From NCBI GenBank assembly GCA_015179125.1, contig WHVA01000018.1:1-64000 (forward strand): a stretch of 64,000 bases of DNA, given 5' to 3'. This document shows, piece by piece, positions 10,701-22,013 of the stretch (its first letter is position 1; every line of letters begins with the position of its first letter). The notes beneath the pieces are model-generated. The model was not told the origin of the DNA and did not search any database. It saw only the letters and a list, made by a program, of their open reading frames with translations. The stretch comes from Gautieria morchelliformis. Taxonomy: Eukaryota > Basidiomycota > Agaricomycetes > Gomphales > Gomphaceae. The position numbers were made by a program, and so were the translations under genes.

Positions 10701-12535
10701 AATGTGCTACTTACAAGGAGGCCTGTCTTGCCAGGGGACTTCTGGAGGATGATCAGGAGTGGAGGTTGTGTCTCCAGGAAGCCAGTGGCATGAAAACAGG
10801 TGCTCAGCTCAGACATCTCTTTGCCACCATCCTTGGTCATTGCATTCCCTCACAACCTGACAGACTATGGGATAGCTTCAAGGAGCACATATGTGATGAT
10901 CTCAGACATCAGCTCCAAATAAGACACAATATCCAGGAGCAATGGGATGATCAGATCTATGATTTTGGCCTCTTTCTCTTGGATAAACTCCTTCAGCGTA
11001 ATGGAATGTCCTTGAGCAGCTTTAAAGATATGCCTCAGGTGGTAGGCGAGTGGGAGGTCCTGATTGGAAACAGGTTGATAGCTAAGAAGAGGGACTATGA
11101 CCCTGTTCAAGAGAGGCAGAAGGCTGATGAGGGGGTTCCCAAGTTGAATGAGGGGCAAAGGTCGGCGCATGATCAGATATTACGGTCAGCACTGGACATA
11201 GATGCTCAGGGGAAACCTAACAGACAAATGTTTTTTGTCACTGGCTCAGGTGGTGCTGGGAAATCATTCACATGGAACACCCTAATCCACTCCTGTAGAG
11301 CAGAGAATCTCATTGTGCTTGCTGTAGCCTCATCTGTAATGGCTGCACTTGTCCTCACTAATGGTACAACCTCTCACAGCATGCTTGGAATTCCAATTCC
11401 TGTCCATGAGGGCTCTCTCTCCTCCATCAAAAAGAACTCTGACCAGGCTGATATGCTGAGACTGGCCAGGCTCATCATTTGGGATGAGGCTGCAATGCAG
11501 CATCTCTATGCCATAGAGGCCATTGACAGGACACTGAGGGATTTCCTTGACCAGCCTGACCAACCCTTTGGTGGCATCACGGTTGCCTTTGGAGGTGACT
11601 TTCAGCAGACTCTCCCAATTGTCCCCAAAGGCTTCAAGGAGGATATCGTGGGAGCTACCCTTCAGAAGTCATATCTGTGGCCAAAGATCAAGGTATTCCA
11701 TCTGACAGAGAACATGCGGGTGAGAAATGACCCTGACAGAGCCAGGTTTGCAGAATGGCTGCAGAATCTGGGTCAGGGAAAGGATCTCCCACTAGATCAT
11801 ACATTCTCACTGCCTCCTCACATGGTTTGTGGCCCTGGAATTGAATATCTGATCCAGGAAATATACCCTGGCATTGGCAATCAAGTCCCTGCCCAGGACA
11901 ATTATTTCTTGGAGCAGGCCATCCTCTGTCCCAGAAATACTGAGGTCAATCAGATCAATTCCGTGGTGTTGAGGCAGTTTCCAGGTGATGCTCAGGTCTT
12001 CCACTGTGCAGATTCTGTCAATGAAACCGACTTTGCAGAGCAGTATCCTGTGGAGTATCTGAATTCCATAGAGATGGGCACGCTTCCTCCTGCTCACTTG
12101 GAAGTCAAGCCTGGAGTGCCTCTGATGATGTTGTGCAATTTGGATAAGAAGCAAGGGCTATGCAATGGGACAAGGTTGCAGTTGGGGAGGATGAGGAATA
12201 GAGTGTTGGAGGTCAGGATCATCTCAGGTCCATGTGCAGGAAATACGGCTTTCATCCCCAGGATCACTATTTCACCATCAGAGGGAGAATTACCATTTGT
12301 GCTGCAGAGGAGGCAGTTTCCAGTGCGTGTGGCATTTGCAATGACCATCAACAAGTCTCAGGGACAGTCTTTGGGTATGGTTGGGCTGGACCTGAGCTAT
12401 CCAGTGTTTGGACATGGTCAGTTGTATGTTGGTGTGTCAAGGGGAACAAGCTGGAACAAAGTGAAGGCCTTGCTTGAGGAGGGTTTGGACACAACCAACA
12501 TTGTATATAAAGATGTATTACTTAGAGCTCCTTGA
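7753..12535 (+). pseudogene. Helitron Rep/helicase, one stop and two frameshifts
   Basis: The frame 7753-8319 is Pro-rich and disordered. An in-frame TGA (8317-8319, CGA expected) interrupts it, and the same frame then continues to about 8940 (zinc-like CPDC, FRQNIRQYNAVFAFTSVGAN). A -1 shift leads into 8967-10190 with the Rep nuclease, including the HUH-type box KRGLPHVHLL near 9775-9800. A second -1 shift near 10185 leads into 10181-12535. This part starts with the YIHKY tyrosine motif and has the PIF1 helicase: Walker A GSGGAGKS near 11245-11268, Walker B IIWDEAAM near 11475, and QGQSLGMVGLDLS near 12360. The intact protein would nick and unwind the element for rolling-circle transposition. 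This copy cannot make one continuous protein. Reading-frame signs suggest the true start is upstream of 7753. Confidence 0.88.
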
Positions 12536-12621
12536 TTTCTGATATCTACTTCTCTTGATATGGTTTATGTGTTTTACTTCATTTTACTTGATACAAATTG
12601 ATTACTTTGATTTTCCCCAAT

Positions 12622-12703
12622 GCACTTGACCTTGCTGATATGTCAGACTTACCGATGCGTTAGACTTACTGATGCGTTTGACCTTACTGAGGCGTCTGAC
12701 CTA
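12622..12703 (+). repeat. Degenerate 18-19 bp subterminal tandem repeat of the Helitron
   Basis: Four to five units of the form gacttactgatgcgtt follow one another just before the presumed 3' end. Such subterminal repeats could help terminus recognition. That role is an inference. Confidence 0.6.
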
Positions 12704-12735
12704 CACCCCTGCATGAAGCATGGGTACCCACCTAG

Positions 12736-14737
12736 TTCATAACAGAAAGTAGCTCATGTGGCGCTTGTGGGCGCTGCTGACAAATAATATTACATAAAAA
12801 TGTATTTGTGTGGTTTAACTACCCAAGCTGCAGAGATGGCCATTTCAAATGGGACCTTGAAGTCAATTCTGAGCTGCCAGCACATAGGATGTTGGACAAT
12901 GCGACCCTGACAGACACTGTAAGCCTTTTGCTTCAAATATGTGCATATTAAGTTGAGAGATACTGGCGTTCTATCCATGGAAAGCAAGGGTTGCTTCACT
13001 AGTAAACACCTTTCTCCAAGCATACTTGAGCAATGTAATTTTCTGATCACTGTTACTATCCAGCTGAATGTAAATAGTGGGAAAGCAAGCTGTTTGCTAA
13101 GTGTGACCATTATCATTATCTGTCCCTATGCTAATAGCATGCCCAATCTTCAGAAACTTAATATATAGTCAATGATTCAAGTGCTCCTGTAAGTAAAAAA
13201 GTAGGAATGGACAATTCAAATGAACCATCATCAATGCATGCCCTTTTTCCCAGGTTTTATCCATCCTGTACTAAAGGGAGATATTTGCTGAGGGATCCAC
13301 CAACTCTAATACAAGGTAAGTATCCTAGGGGATATCCCGCCTGCAGTAAGAATCTTCTCATATCTGATGGCCATGCATCTCTCCTTGGAGAGTCCCTGGC
13401 TAGGATAGCTAGATAATAGATATTTCAGCTGAGCTGGCTGCATGCTCCAAGCTAGGGACGATAATGGAGGTTGGGGACATATGTCAAGACTCACAATTGA
13501 AGACACTCACAAAGGGACACATTTCAGCCGGACATCACGCAGAGACGGTGTTAATTGGATGTGACAAGTGAGCATCTGAGTAAGGTACACATCACAATGT
13601 GGGACACAATGAGCTCATGCGTGCAGTATTGCATCTGTAGTCAGTATCTATAAATATCCACTCTGTCACAGGCATTGCTCCAATCCAATGGTCAAAGCAT
13701 ATGACTGTCTAATCTACTCTTAGGTCGAGTTTGTCATTTGACAATAGACCTCTGGCCGCCATGTGAAAGGTGTTGCCTTTGCCGAGACCTCCTTCCATGA
13801 TGTCTACATGCACCATCTCACTGGCCTTGAAGCCTGGCAAACTTTTAGCCCCAAATCTGTGAAGAGCCTCGCATGACTAAAGCAGAATCTCCACAATAAT
13901 GGGAGGTACGTCCCCTCTGTCCTCTTAATCCTCCAGAAAGTACCGTGACCTGGGCTGCTATTTGTAGAATTCATGCCCAGCTCCCAATTGTGCAAGATGA
14001 CCCGAAGCTGCGCTTCAACCTAATGAAGTTCAGCCTGGCCACACAGACCATTGAAGAATCTGATAAGGATTGAGAATGGGATGGCTTAACTTCTACATGG
14101 GAGCTACACCGGGGCTAAACCAGCCTACAGGAGCCTACCATACCTTGTGTAAAACTAAGGTATACTACATAAACGGCCAATGTCCTATGGACCTACAGGC
14201 CCTATGTAGCCTCTGGAGGACTGCGTAACACCTAGGTTTTTTCCTGATGCACGCCTGCTGGCCCTTTGTCATTCTGCTGAGACATGTTGTAAATCATATT
14301 TCACCTCAATGCAATGAAATAAAAACGAAATATTTTGGTGAAAATCTCAGAGTGGACTTTCTCTTCAGTTTCTAAAAGGACCGCCGGTTTCAAAGCGTGC
14401 AGAAGCTCCGGAAAATTCAAAAAACGCCTCCTAAGGCCGCAGTTGGTACAGCCAGCAAGGGAATGTGGGGTTTCCTGGCTCTAATCTCTCCGCAGAAATT
14501 TACTTAATAACAATCTCAGACATTTTTATTATTGAAGCTAGCTGAGAAACCCAGTTGTTGTGGTGGAAAAATCAGAGGGGTCTATATTTATAAAGTTGCG
14601 CAAAAAGTTCGACGCGCGTCGGAGTCCAGATTTGACTGCAAACGGCTGCAAATTTAGGTACGCGAGCACTTAAAATTGGTACCTTCTGTACTGATCTATC
14701 GGTGCGTAACAGTACTTAAGGGTCTTCCCGCAGTGCT
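12736..14737. other. Mostly non-coding interval
   Basis: No intact gene was found. A short remnant exon-like frame (13945-14073) and an A-rich end with aataaa-like strings near 14320 are the only hints of old coding DNA. Confidence 0.5.
13945..14073 (+). pseudogene. Exon-like 43-codon frame, unrecognised
   Basis: An open frame begins after a plausible acceptor (ctccag at 13931-13936) and ends with TGA at 14071-14073. Its peptide contains CRIHAQLPIVQDDPKLRFNL, which looks protein-like rather than random. Upstream, degenerate coding-like strings (ETSFHDVYMHHLTGLEAW) can be read in another frame. It may be the last exon of a dead host gene. Weak call. Confidence 0.25.
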
Positions 14738-15051
14738 GACGCCTAGCCAACCGCGGACGGTTGACGAAGGCGAGATGAGAGATCAGCGCATGCTGGCACT
14801 CTCGTTAATTAGATTGTACGTCGCTCTGCGGGCCGCCCTGAGGCTGTCAACGCACGAGCAGACGCCTAGCAAACCGCAGACGGTTCACGAAGGCGAGATG
14901 AGAAGTCAGCACATGCTGGCACTCTCGTTAATTAGATCTTTAGTTGCTCTGCGGGTGCCCTGAGGCTGTCAACGCGCGAGCTGATGCCTAGCCAACCGCG
15001 GATGGTTCACGAAGGCGAGATGAGAAGTCAGCGCATGCTGGCCCTCTCGTT
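14738..15051. repeat. 123-bp tandem repeat, about 2.5 copies
   Basis: Units begin at 14738, 14861 and 14983 with gacgcctagccaaccgc and share gcgagatgagaagtcagc and ctggcactctcgtt. The third unit is partial. It lies about 430 bp upstream of the start of the GPI-type gene and is GC-richer than its surroundings, so it may affect that promoter. Confidence 0.85.
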
Positions 15052-15408
15052 GACGTGAAAATCAGAGATTTACAAAACCGCAATTACGACTCGGCTAGCG
15101 CCGATCCATGCATGTACAGCATCTCCGACAGTACTTGGCTCGGAACTCGCCCATGATGCCTCAACAAAACGGGATCCGATTACTGCCCATAAGTCTTCAC
15201 TGACAGAGACGACCTCGTGGGCTCGTCATAATTGTATACCTAGCACCCACTGCACATCCGGGGCACTGTGCTACTAGTAGTCGTTATCGACTGGTGACTG
15301 CAATTTGAAATTCGGCGTCGATTCTGTGTAAAACGGGTGCAGAAGCATCACAGAAGTGAAGTGGTACTCAGCGGGGAAATTTCTATGGGCACAGCCCTCC
15401 CTTAGCCC

Positions 15409-15415
15409 TTAAATA
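15409..15415 (+). promoter_or_regulatory. TATA-like box of the repeat-protein gene
   Basis: TTAAATA lies about 60 bp before the ATG at 15476. This spacing is usual for a fungal core promoter. Only sequence and position support it. Confidence 0.4.
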
Positions 15416-15475
15416 TGGGCCACTCAAGGCGACACGCCCCATTCGATTTTCTCCATACGACCATTCATAGTAACA

Positions 15476-16251
15476 ATGCAATTTCGCTCTGTTCTACTAA
15501 TCTCCGCTCTCTTATTCTCTTCCTCGTACGTAGCTTCTGCAGCACCACAAGGTACGTGCCATGCATTTCGAGCATGCGTTTGGACACTGACTGCATGGCA
15601 TAAGTCAACTACGGCAGCGGAGACCTGACTTCTGACAGTGAGATTAAGCTTTTGATTCACACATAACGTGCGCAGAGACTCATGTCCTCCGGCAGTTGGT
15701 GATGTTACTTCCGTCAGGGAAAGTTTAGCGTCTGTGTACGCATCGATTGCTAGCAGCTTTGCCTATGAGTTTACAGTATCAACCATCCTGAGCTTCCAGC
15801 TTGCAACAGCCACCGCGACTCAGTCCACCGCGGCTCAGTCCCCCGCGGCTCAGTCCCCCGCGGCTCAGTCCCCCGCGGCTCAGTCCCCCGCGGCTCAGTC
15901 CCCCGCGGCTCAGTCCACCGCGGCTCAGTCCCCCGCGGCTCAGTCCCCCGCGGCTCAGTCCACCGCGGCTCAGTCCACCGCGGCTCAGCCCACCACGGTT
16001 CAGTCCACCGTGATTCAATCCACTGCGACTCAGTCCACCGCAACTCAATCCAGCGCAGCTCAGTCCACCGCGACTCAATTCACCGCGACTCAGTCAGTTT
16101 CTTTCTCCACTTTCAGTGTATGTACCACTCATCCTCCCTCAGCTCTAATACTGCCTCACGCATGGCCATGGGTGGTCTGTCTACGCCATTATACACGAGT
16201 TGCGTGACAGTTCTCGCTGGGATCTTCCTTGGTGCTTGGGCCATTCTATAG
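15476..16251 (+). CDS. Secreted QSPAA-repeat protein with GPI-like tail
   Basis: Exon 1 (15476-15551) starts MQFRSVLLISALLFSSSYVA, a clear signal peptide. An intron 15552-15677 (GTACGT to AG) restores the frame to DSCPPAVGDVTSVRESL and a short Ser/Ala-rich domain. A 15-bp minisatellite then encodes QSPAA/QSTAA pentapeptides (about 15826-16090), giving a Pro/Ser/Thr-rich, probably O-glycosylated stalk. The unspliced frame stops at 16207. A second intron of about 107 nt (16010-16116, weak donor GTGATT) would instead give a tail ending VTVLAGIFLGAWAIL then TAG at 16249-16251, typical of a GPI-anchor signal. Likely a cell-wall or surface protein. The second intron is an inference; a frameshift in a formerly open frame is the alternative. 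Confidence 0.65.
15821..16090 (+). repeat. 15-bp minisatellite (coding, QSPAA/QSTAA)
   Basis: Units of cagtcccccgcggct and cagtccaccgcggct are repeated about a dozen times with perfect phase, then decay towards the 3' end. The left edge of the 9.4-kb duplication coincides with the first perfect unit at 15821. Confidence 0.9.
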
Positions 16252-16525
16252 GGAGACTATGGAAAAGGTGTTTTGTCAATGGACGCTTGCCAGGTCTAGT
16301 ATGAGCTTTGTAGCTGTGTCATTTCCAGCCATTCATTGTACTTGACTCGTGGTTATGTTATATTTTCTGGGCTCAACCGCGCGAGCTAGAGATCGGCCAA
16401 GTCCCATGTTCCTTAACTATTTTTTGATATTCCTATATCGTTAGTATGAATATTTCTTTAGTTTTATGTAATATGTACTAAATTACTATTTTGGGGCCAC
16501 AAATGTATATATATAGCCTAATTAA

Positions 16526-17434
16526 AGGCAACTGAATGTCCGCCTACTGGGTGACTATGTCTCGCCAGAATTCGAGGAGCTGGGGGTCAACACACCTTGC
16601 CGGACTCGGGAAAGGTCAGAGGGCCGCACGCTCAGATACGATGGAGAGGTATTGTTCTCAGACCCAGGAATGCTACACTATTTAGGTGTCGTGATTGGTA
16701 GACATATATTCCTTGATTTGCAACGAGGTGACCTCTCCTCGTTGCTAAAATACGCTATTCCCTTATCTAGATACATGATGTCGTGGCCCGAATATCCGTG
16801 ACCTAAACGCGGTGAATTTTCAAGGAGAAGTATTGGCCTTAGATACATTTCGTTCTTAAGTTGTCAGACTGGTCACCCAATACTACGGGTATTATGTTCC
16901 GGAGAATTTTGCACCAACAGGCACAGGATGCAGGAGAGGCGCTACCACATTGAACCCGTTCCAATGCTCAAAGAGGTGTGATGGGAAAGACTCGTAGTTT
17001 TGTGCCTCAGCTATAAGTTGCGGGTCGTACCGAGTTTCGCCGCCACACGGATTTCACCGTTAAAGGCCCCTTGGTACTGCACCGATTTAGCTGTTGAATG
17101 TGAGTGCAAGATGGTCATCGCTCTGGATTCGGCCATCTGCAATGGTCTCCACCACTATAATGGGCCCTTTGTACAACCCGTCATACATAGTAGCGGCAGG
17201 GCTAATCTCGTGGAGATGCTCTTCTCGCCTCGATCGACTCTCATTAGTATCTCGGCTGCCTCGACCTTACCCACACGGACCTTATGCACTGTTGTGGCAG
17301 GTATGATTATTTCCCTGGTTGTCACACTTCTCACTCCTGTTGTATCAGGATTCGAATCACGACACAAGGTACCCGTATTCTTGCGGTTGATGCCAGGCGT
17401 GTGTTGCTGTCAACGGCAGGCTGTCTCCGAGTGA
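16526..17434 (+). pseudogene. Unrecognised long frame with two in-frame TGA codons
   Basis: One frame is open from 16526 to 17434 apart from TGA after MMSWPEYP and TGA after PVPMLKEV, both followed by plausible protein. No ATG precedes it; a possible acceptor (ttaaag) ends at 16527, so upstream exons may be lost. The first part (LGDYVSPEFEELGVNTPCRT, then LHYLGVVIGRHIFLDLQRGD) looks like a folded domain. In unit 2 an extra C near 26675 changes the last third of the peptide to one ending LLSTAGCLRVTADA. I do not recognise the family. Both TGA could derive from CGA. Confidence 0.45.
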
Positions 17435-17647
17435 CGGCCGATGCTTGATGCCCTGACCTCGATGTATGAAGCTGAGAATTTCAAAATAACAACAGAAATC
17501 GGGAACTTTTAACCATTAAAAATCACTCAGCCCAATTGAGACCAGGTGTATACACAGCCTTCTACCTCGACTGATATCACTCTTATAACAGAAATTGTGT
17601 GCGCAGTCGACTCTTCTACTTGAAAATTTCTCCCCGTGCTCGCGACA

Positions 17648-19939
17648 ATGCTTAGGGTTGCTGTAATTCTACTCTTCATCCCTGCTGCCACATGTTCAAG
17701 CAGTAAGTACAATACTTTAAGACCTTGCACAGAGAACTTATGTCTTCTGCCAGTAAAAAGAAATTACATTCCATTGGCGGCACCTCTTCAAAATGGAACG
17801 ATGGCGTTACAGGTGAACTGTTCACTCGCGGTGAAAGCTCAAATGAAATTACGAACCAGCAATGAAGTGCCCTGCGACTCCGCTACTCCCGGACACATGT
17901 CTTGGAACTCGTGGCTGCTGTTCAAACGATGAAATCCAGAAGGCTGTGATTTCATTACTATGCGGGAGTTATTCAGAAAATGTGGCTTTGGAATTTTTTC
18001 AATATGATCTCAACGGTAACGTCGTCGGCAGATTGCCACGTTGCAGGAGCATCTGACATGTAGCTGTAGTCCAAGTAGCCTTGTGCCATTTTGATGGCCA
18101 CAGCACGGACAACGTGCAGCTCCTGCTCACACCGAATGTCTCGGCTTCCCTGGACAGTATGAGTGCACTAGATGAACGTGTGTGAAACTCACTGATTTTA
18201 CTTACTGTAATGCCCTCTTGGTCTGCTTACTAAGTGGTTCGGATCCTTTGCAGAGCTGAGACAACAGCAAGCCATATATCTTGCACTCCAGGTGATCGGC
18301 GGTCACATTGGACTTCCAATCCTCCTCCTTTTCTCTATCTTTTGCAGAACGGGCGAAACGGGATCTTACATTTCTTAACTTTTGCTTCACTTGGATATTT
18401 TCCAGCATAACCTTCTCTGTCGGGTGAGTGAAATGCTTGTCATATTTCGGGGTCTTGTCCCTTCACTACGGGATACGGCAGACTATACCGTTTGGGACCA
18501 GCAAGTTCATTTTATGGAGTCCTTCTTCCATTCATCCACTCCGACCAGGAGTGCTTGAACCAGGCAGCACTTGTCTCCGGAGCTCAGGCGATGACAGATA
18601 CAGCCATGTGTGCATTGATTGTTCAGGTAGCCATTTTCTATTGTCATGATGAGTACACAATTCACACACACACAGCTTTGGTTTGATTTCAGAGCTGCTA
18701 TTCATGGGCCTCGTAGTCCCAGACAAATTCAATGGACGAGAGCTACTGTAAGTCTCGTTTGTCATCGCCTGTCATTTGGCATTTATGAGACCTTTCTTCA
18801 CTACAACAGCTTCTAGCAGCGCCTTATGTGGCTCTACTGGCGTTCTCGTTGCCGGCTCTCGGCACTCGTGTTAACTTAGTCAGACCTTATTGCTTCTACG
18901 GCTAAGCCTCTGATTTTGAATCTATTTTCAGTTTCGATCTGGAAGATTAAATGCCTCTCAGATGAGTTTTTATTGTATGTTATTCAATAATAACATCTTG
19001 TGAGCACTTTCCATGCCGTCACCTAGACTTTGCAAACCAACTATGACCTCCACAGCCTTATCTCCTTGTACACTGTATTGCTCGCCATCTTGATTGTCAC
19101 TCTCATATTTGATGGTAAGTTGACCCTCACTGTGTTGCTCCCCTAACCTGTTTCAAAGCATTCATAATCCACATTCTGTACCGCCGTTGGCAGTTTTTTA
19201 AGCGGACTGGAGTGAAGACACTTGAAGTACCACTCTCTGTAGCGGTTCGTGTCGTCATCTTTTGCGCATATCGCCTTGTGGTAGCTGTGTAAGTTCCCTT
19301 TCACCATATGCTGTCTCTGTGTCATGTGTCTGATCATTTGCATGGATACCTGCTCGGCTACATACGGACTTCCCAACATGAAAGAGCGTATGTGGCAACT
19401 ATGCTTAACGCTCAGGGAATCCATGTCCTCACAAGTGGCCCTGGTTTACTTACAATTTATGACTTTGCGGGGCAGGGCTTTGAAATCCTAAGTGCGTTGT
19501 GGCCCTCATTGTGCTATAGCGACCGTTCCAATACTACCATAGACTCTTTCATCCCTGTGTGGGTAGACATGCTGCAAGCCGGAAGTGCGTTTTGGCCCTC
19601 ATCGTGCTATAGCGACTGTACTATTACTCACGAGCTCCAACTGCCCTAGCCCCTCTCGTTGCCTTTCTGATCTTTGGCACGAGCAAGGTGAGCGTCGTTG
19701 TTCTAGTAATTCCGCAGCTGGAGCTGCTATCTCAGGAATTTCTTGATGCCTTGAGGTTTTGGAGATGGTTCAACCCCATTCTCGCTACTTCAATGTTCTG
19801 TCGCAGAAGGTCTCCAGTCACCCCAAGGGACTCCAATGCATATGGAGAGGTTGTTGATCAGGAGAGTATAGTCTTCGGCGGTAGCGCATTGGATATTACG
19901 CAAGAAATGAAGAGTACGGATGAGTGTTTGCCCCTGTAG
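17648..19939 (+). pseudogene. Seven-TM receptor-like protein with secreted N-terminal domain (unit 1, frameshifted)
   Basis: No single frame shows this gene; I read it by splicing. Exons: 17648-17702 (signal peptide MLRVAVILLFIPAATCSS), 17754-17812, 17868-18015, 18064-18177, 18254-18423, 18482-18626, 18676-18747, 18810-18878, 18932-18999, 19056-19114, 19159-19288, one unclear exon set to 19519, 19520-19584, 19635-19687, 19736-19939. The ectodomain has about six Cys including GCCSNDE. Then come QVIGGHIGLPILLLFSIF (TM1), FCFTWIFSSITFSVG, DTAMCALIVQLWF, APYVALLAFSLPALG, LISLYTVLLAILIVTLIFD, LYRRWQFF, PLVAFLIFG, and a C-terminal cytoplasmic tail ending DECLPL. This order resembles fungal GPCR-like seven-TM proteins. 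In unit 1 a third G at 18351-18353 shifts exon 5. Confidence 0.7.
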
Positions 19940-20561
19940 TTTTTCGTTTCAATTTGCTTTGACAATTTGTCACAGTCACTATCTATTTTATCAGTTTAGT
20001 CTCATGTTGTATTCTGTGGTTCTTGTATATCTGTGTCGCCGCACATTTCAGTTGCAACTTTCGGGTTGCATTGTCATGGTTTTGTGACCTATGCAGTTTC
20101 TGGCCCACCGTTAGGATCCTAGAGGAGGCATCGAGTTTCTATTCAATTGAAGGTAGTTAGCAGAAGGTGGATGAGTGAAAAGACTAGAAGAGGGAGCATG
20201 GCCCAGAGAATAACATGATAATCACATCCAATTGATAGAAATCATAATTATCCTGCCAGACACGTCAGGGAGAGCGGTGGACGGGTGTCACTTTTAAGTG
20301 CTTCCCTGCTCATTTGAACATGATGAAGCATTGTATATGCCTAATGCGATAGCATTAATTGACTGTTTTTCTGGCTGTGCACCATCTGTACCTGACCGAG
20401 CGCTGACTGGGTATATGTAGGGAAAGCAGAACACTTGACAGATGCGGATAACGGGATGAAAACTGCTACACAGGTGCCTGGGACTTATCTGGCAGTGAGG
20501 CGTTGGGAAAGGCATTTTTGGAATATAATGTCAACCAGTGCCTTGAACAAGTGAAATATAT
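19940..20561. other. 3' flank of the receptor gene, nothing recognised
   Basis: This probably contains the 3' untranslated region of the receptor gene. No other gene or clear repeat was seen. Confidence 0.5.
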
Positions 20562-21520
20562 TGCTTAGTGGTCGAAACCACTATATTCGCCTCTCTTCTG
20601 TGTACTGACTAAGCCTATCGAGGCGCGTCCAGCACTGATGAAAGAGGGTCATGTGATCGTGTCGACAGAAGATCGGTGTCGATCCAACGAATAATCAGAT
20701 CAAAAGCATTCGCTTTTGAGGGAGTATAGAGTAAACAGTGATAGTAAATCCTCGACGAAGATTTTTAGAATAAACTATCAAGATCTGAGCTCTGTAGCTA
20801 TCAAACAATACTACAGTAATTTTAGGAGGCAGAAATAATTGATTCTGGATGATTTCGTTCATACATTCGTGCTAGCTATTTATACTATTTTAGTAGTAAC
20901 TACCAGTACTCAAGATATTGGACAGATGGGTCGAAAAGCTGTTTGTAACTAAGGAGTGACTAATTTATAGTCATAAAGTCATGGGGTGATGGGGATGATG
21001 GTAGGATTGTCTGGGCTTTGGAATAGAGATCTGTACCTAGTATACAAAGCCCCTGTCCACATGATGTTGAGATAGTAATCAGTCAGTTGTGTCATGGAGC
21101 TCAAATAGAAAAATGGAACTATATCTTCCCTGCCTAGCATAAATGCTAGGCTTGGTAATGGGGCCACTGTCTCTGTGCCTTTTCTGTGGGGCAGCTAATT
21201 GAGTATGTGTGCTGTGGATGACATTCTCAAGTTACTCCACAGCACCCTATATTCCTGCGCAGTCTATTTGTCCTCTGTGGCGTTTGGTGCCCACACCCGC
21301 TCGGTGCCTGTGGCCTGGCGCCTATCGACGTCATGGCCGATGCCATCACTCAATAGGCGCGCCGTCCCTGATCGACCACACGTGGTCGATGCTCGAACTT
21401 CTGTATATTACCTGATCTATGGGTAATATAGCATATCGTAAATTCATATAGTCGTCGTCTGTGCCGACGTCCGCTGTAAATATAATTTCTGTTTCTTTTT
21501 CTTTCTTTATTAGTTTTTCT
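20562..21520 (+). repeat. Dispersed repeat A, unit 1 copy
   Basis: About 960 bp that matches, in reverse orientation, 42828-43014 plus 44021-44806 at roughly 80 percent by eye. It has a conserved palindromic core near its left end (agtggtcgaaaccact here, agcggttgggaccgct there) and shared strings such as cctagcataaatgctaggc. No protein is encoded. It could be a non-autonomous element or LTR-type piece; its termini are not proven. Confidence 0.75.
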
Positions 21521-22013
21521 TATATATATATGAATGATTTGAGATGAGGTAATTGCATTTAACACAACAGGCATAACACCCCAAACCACAGACTCCGTGC
21601 GAGATGTGCGAGGAAGCTAAAGAACTCTAATCAAGGGGCAAAGTTGAGGCCTCATCAGGAAACCCGAATTGCATGTATATACCCTATGCACGATATATAC
21701 TTCTTATACCTGAGCCCTGGTTTAAGACATAACAGACCCCCTCCCCTATCATATAGGGGATCTGGGATGTGCTATATTGTACATACCATATATACCATAT
21801 AGACTGTACATATTCCATAGGTGATCCCAAACTTTGTCTATTATTACACCTGTTTGAGTACCTAAGGCATGTGTTGATTTTGCACATGCTTTAGCTGCCA
21901 GACTTCAAGCAGCGATAACTCAATGAATATTGTAGAATTTTGAATCTGTGTGTATGTACATGAAAGGCAGGGCACAGAATAATAATATATATAAAGTCAC
22001 GCAATTTGACATT
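21521..22013. other. AT-rich spacer with short inverted repeats
   Basis: No gene. Contains the inverted repeat ctcccctatcatataggggat and runs of TA near 21750-21830. Confidence 0.4.

Larger units (their letters stand above)
7374..12735 (+). mobile_element. Helitron, autonomous type but broken
   Basis: The coding part (7753-12535) has the Rep HUH nuclease and PIF1-type helicase of Helitrons. A candidate 3' terminus is CTAG at 12732-12735 followed by T, as in the usual Helitron CTRR ending next to T. It is preceded by the self-complementary string gggtaccc and a gcatgaagcatg hairpin. The 5' TC end is not identified, so the left boundary is only approximate and may be at the gypsy-1 LTR. Confidence 0.75.

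Noticed and set aside
15801..16078. Open frames on both strands across the 15-bp array, including a Gly/Leu/Ser/Arg repeat frame
   Set aside because: A 15-bp unit without stops keeps all frames open. Only the QSPAA frame is joined to a signal peptide by a clean intron.
17330..17380. tRNA-like box B (ggattcgaatc)
   Set aside because: No D-arm or acceptor pairing could be found around it.
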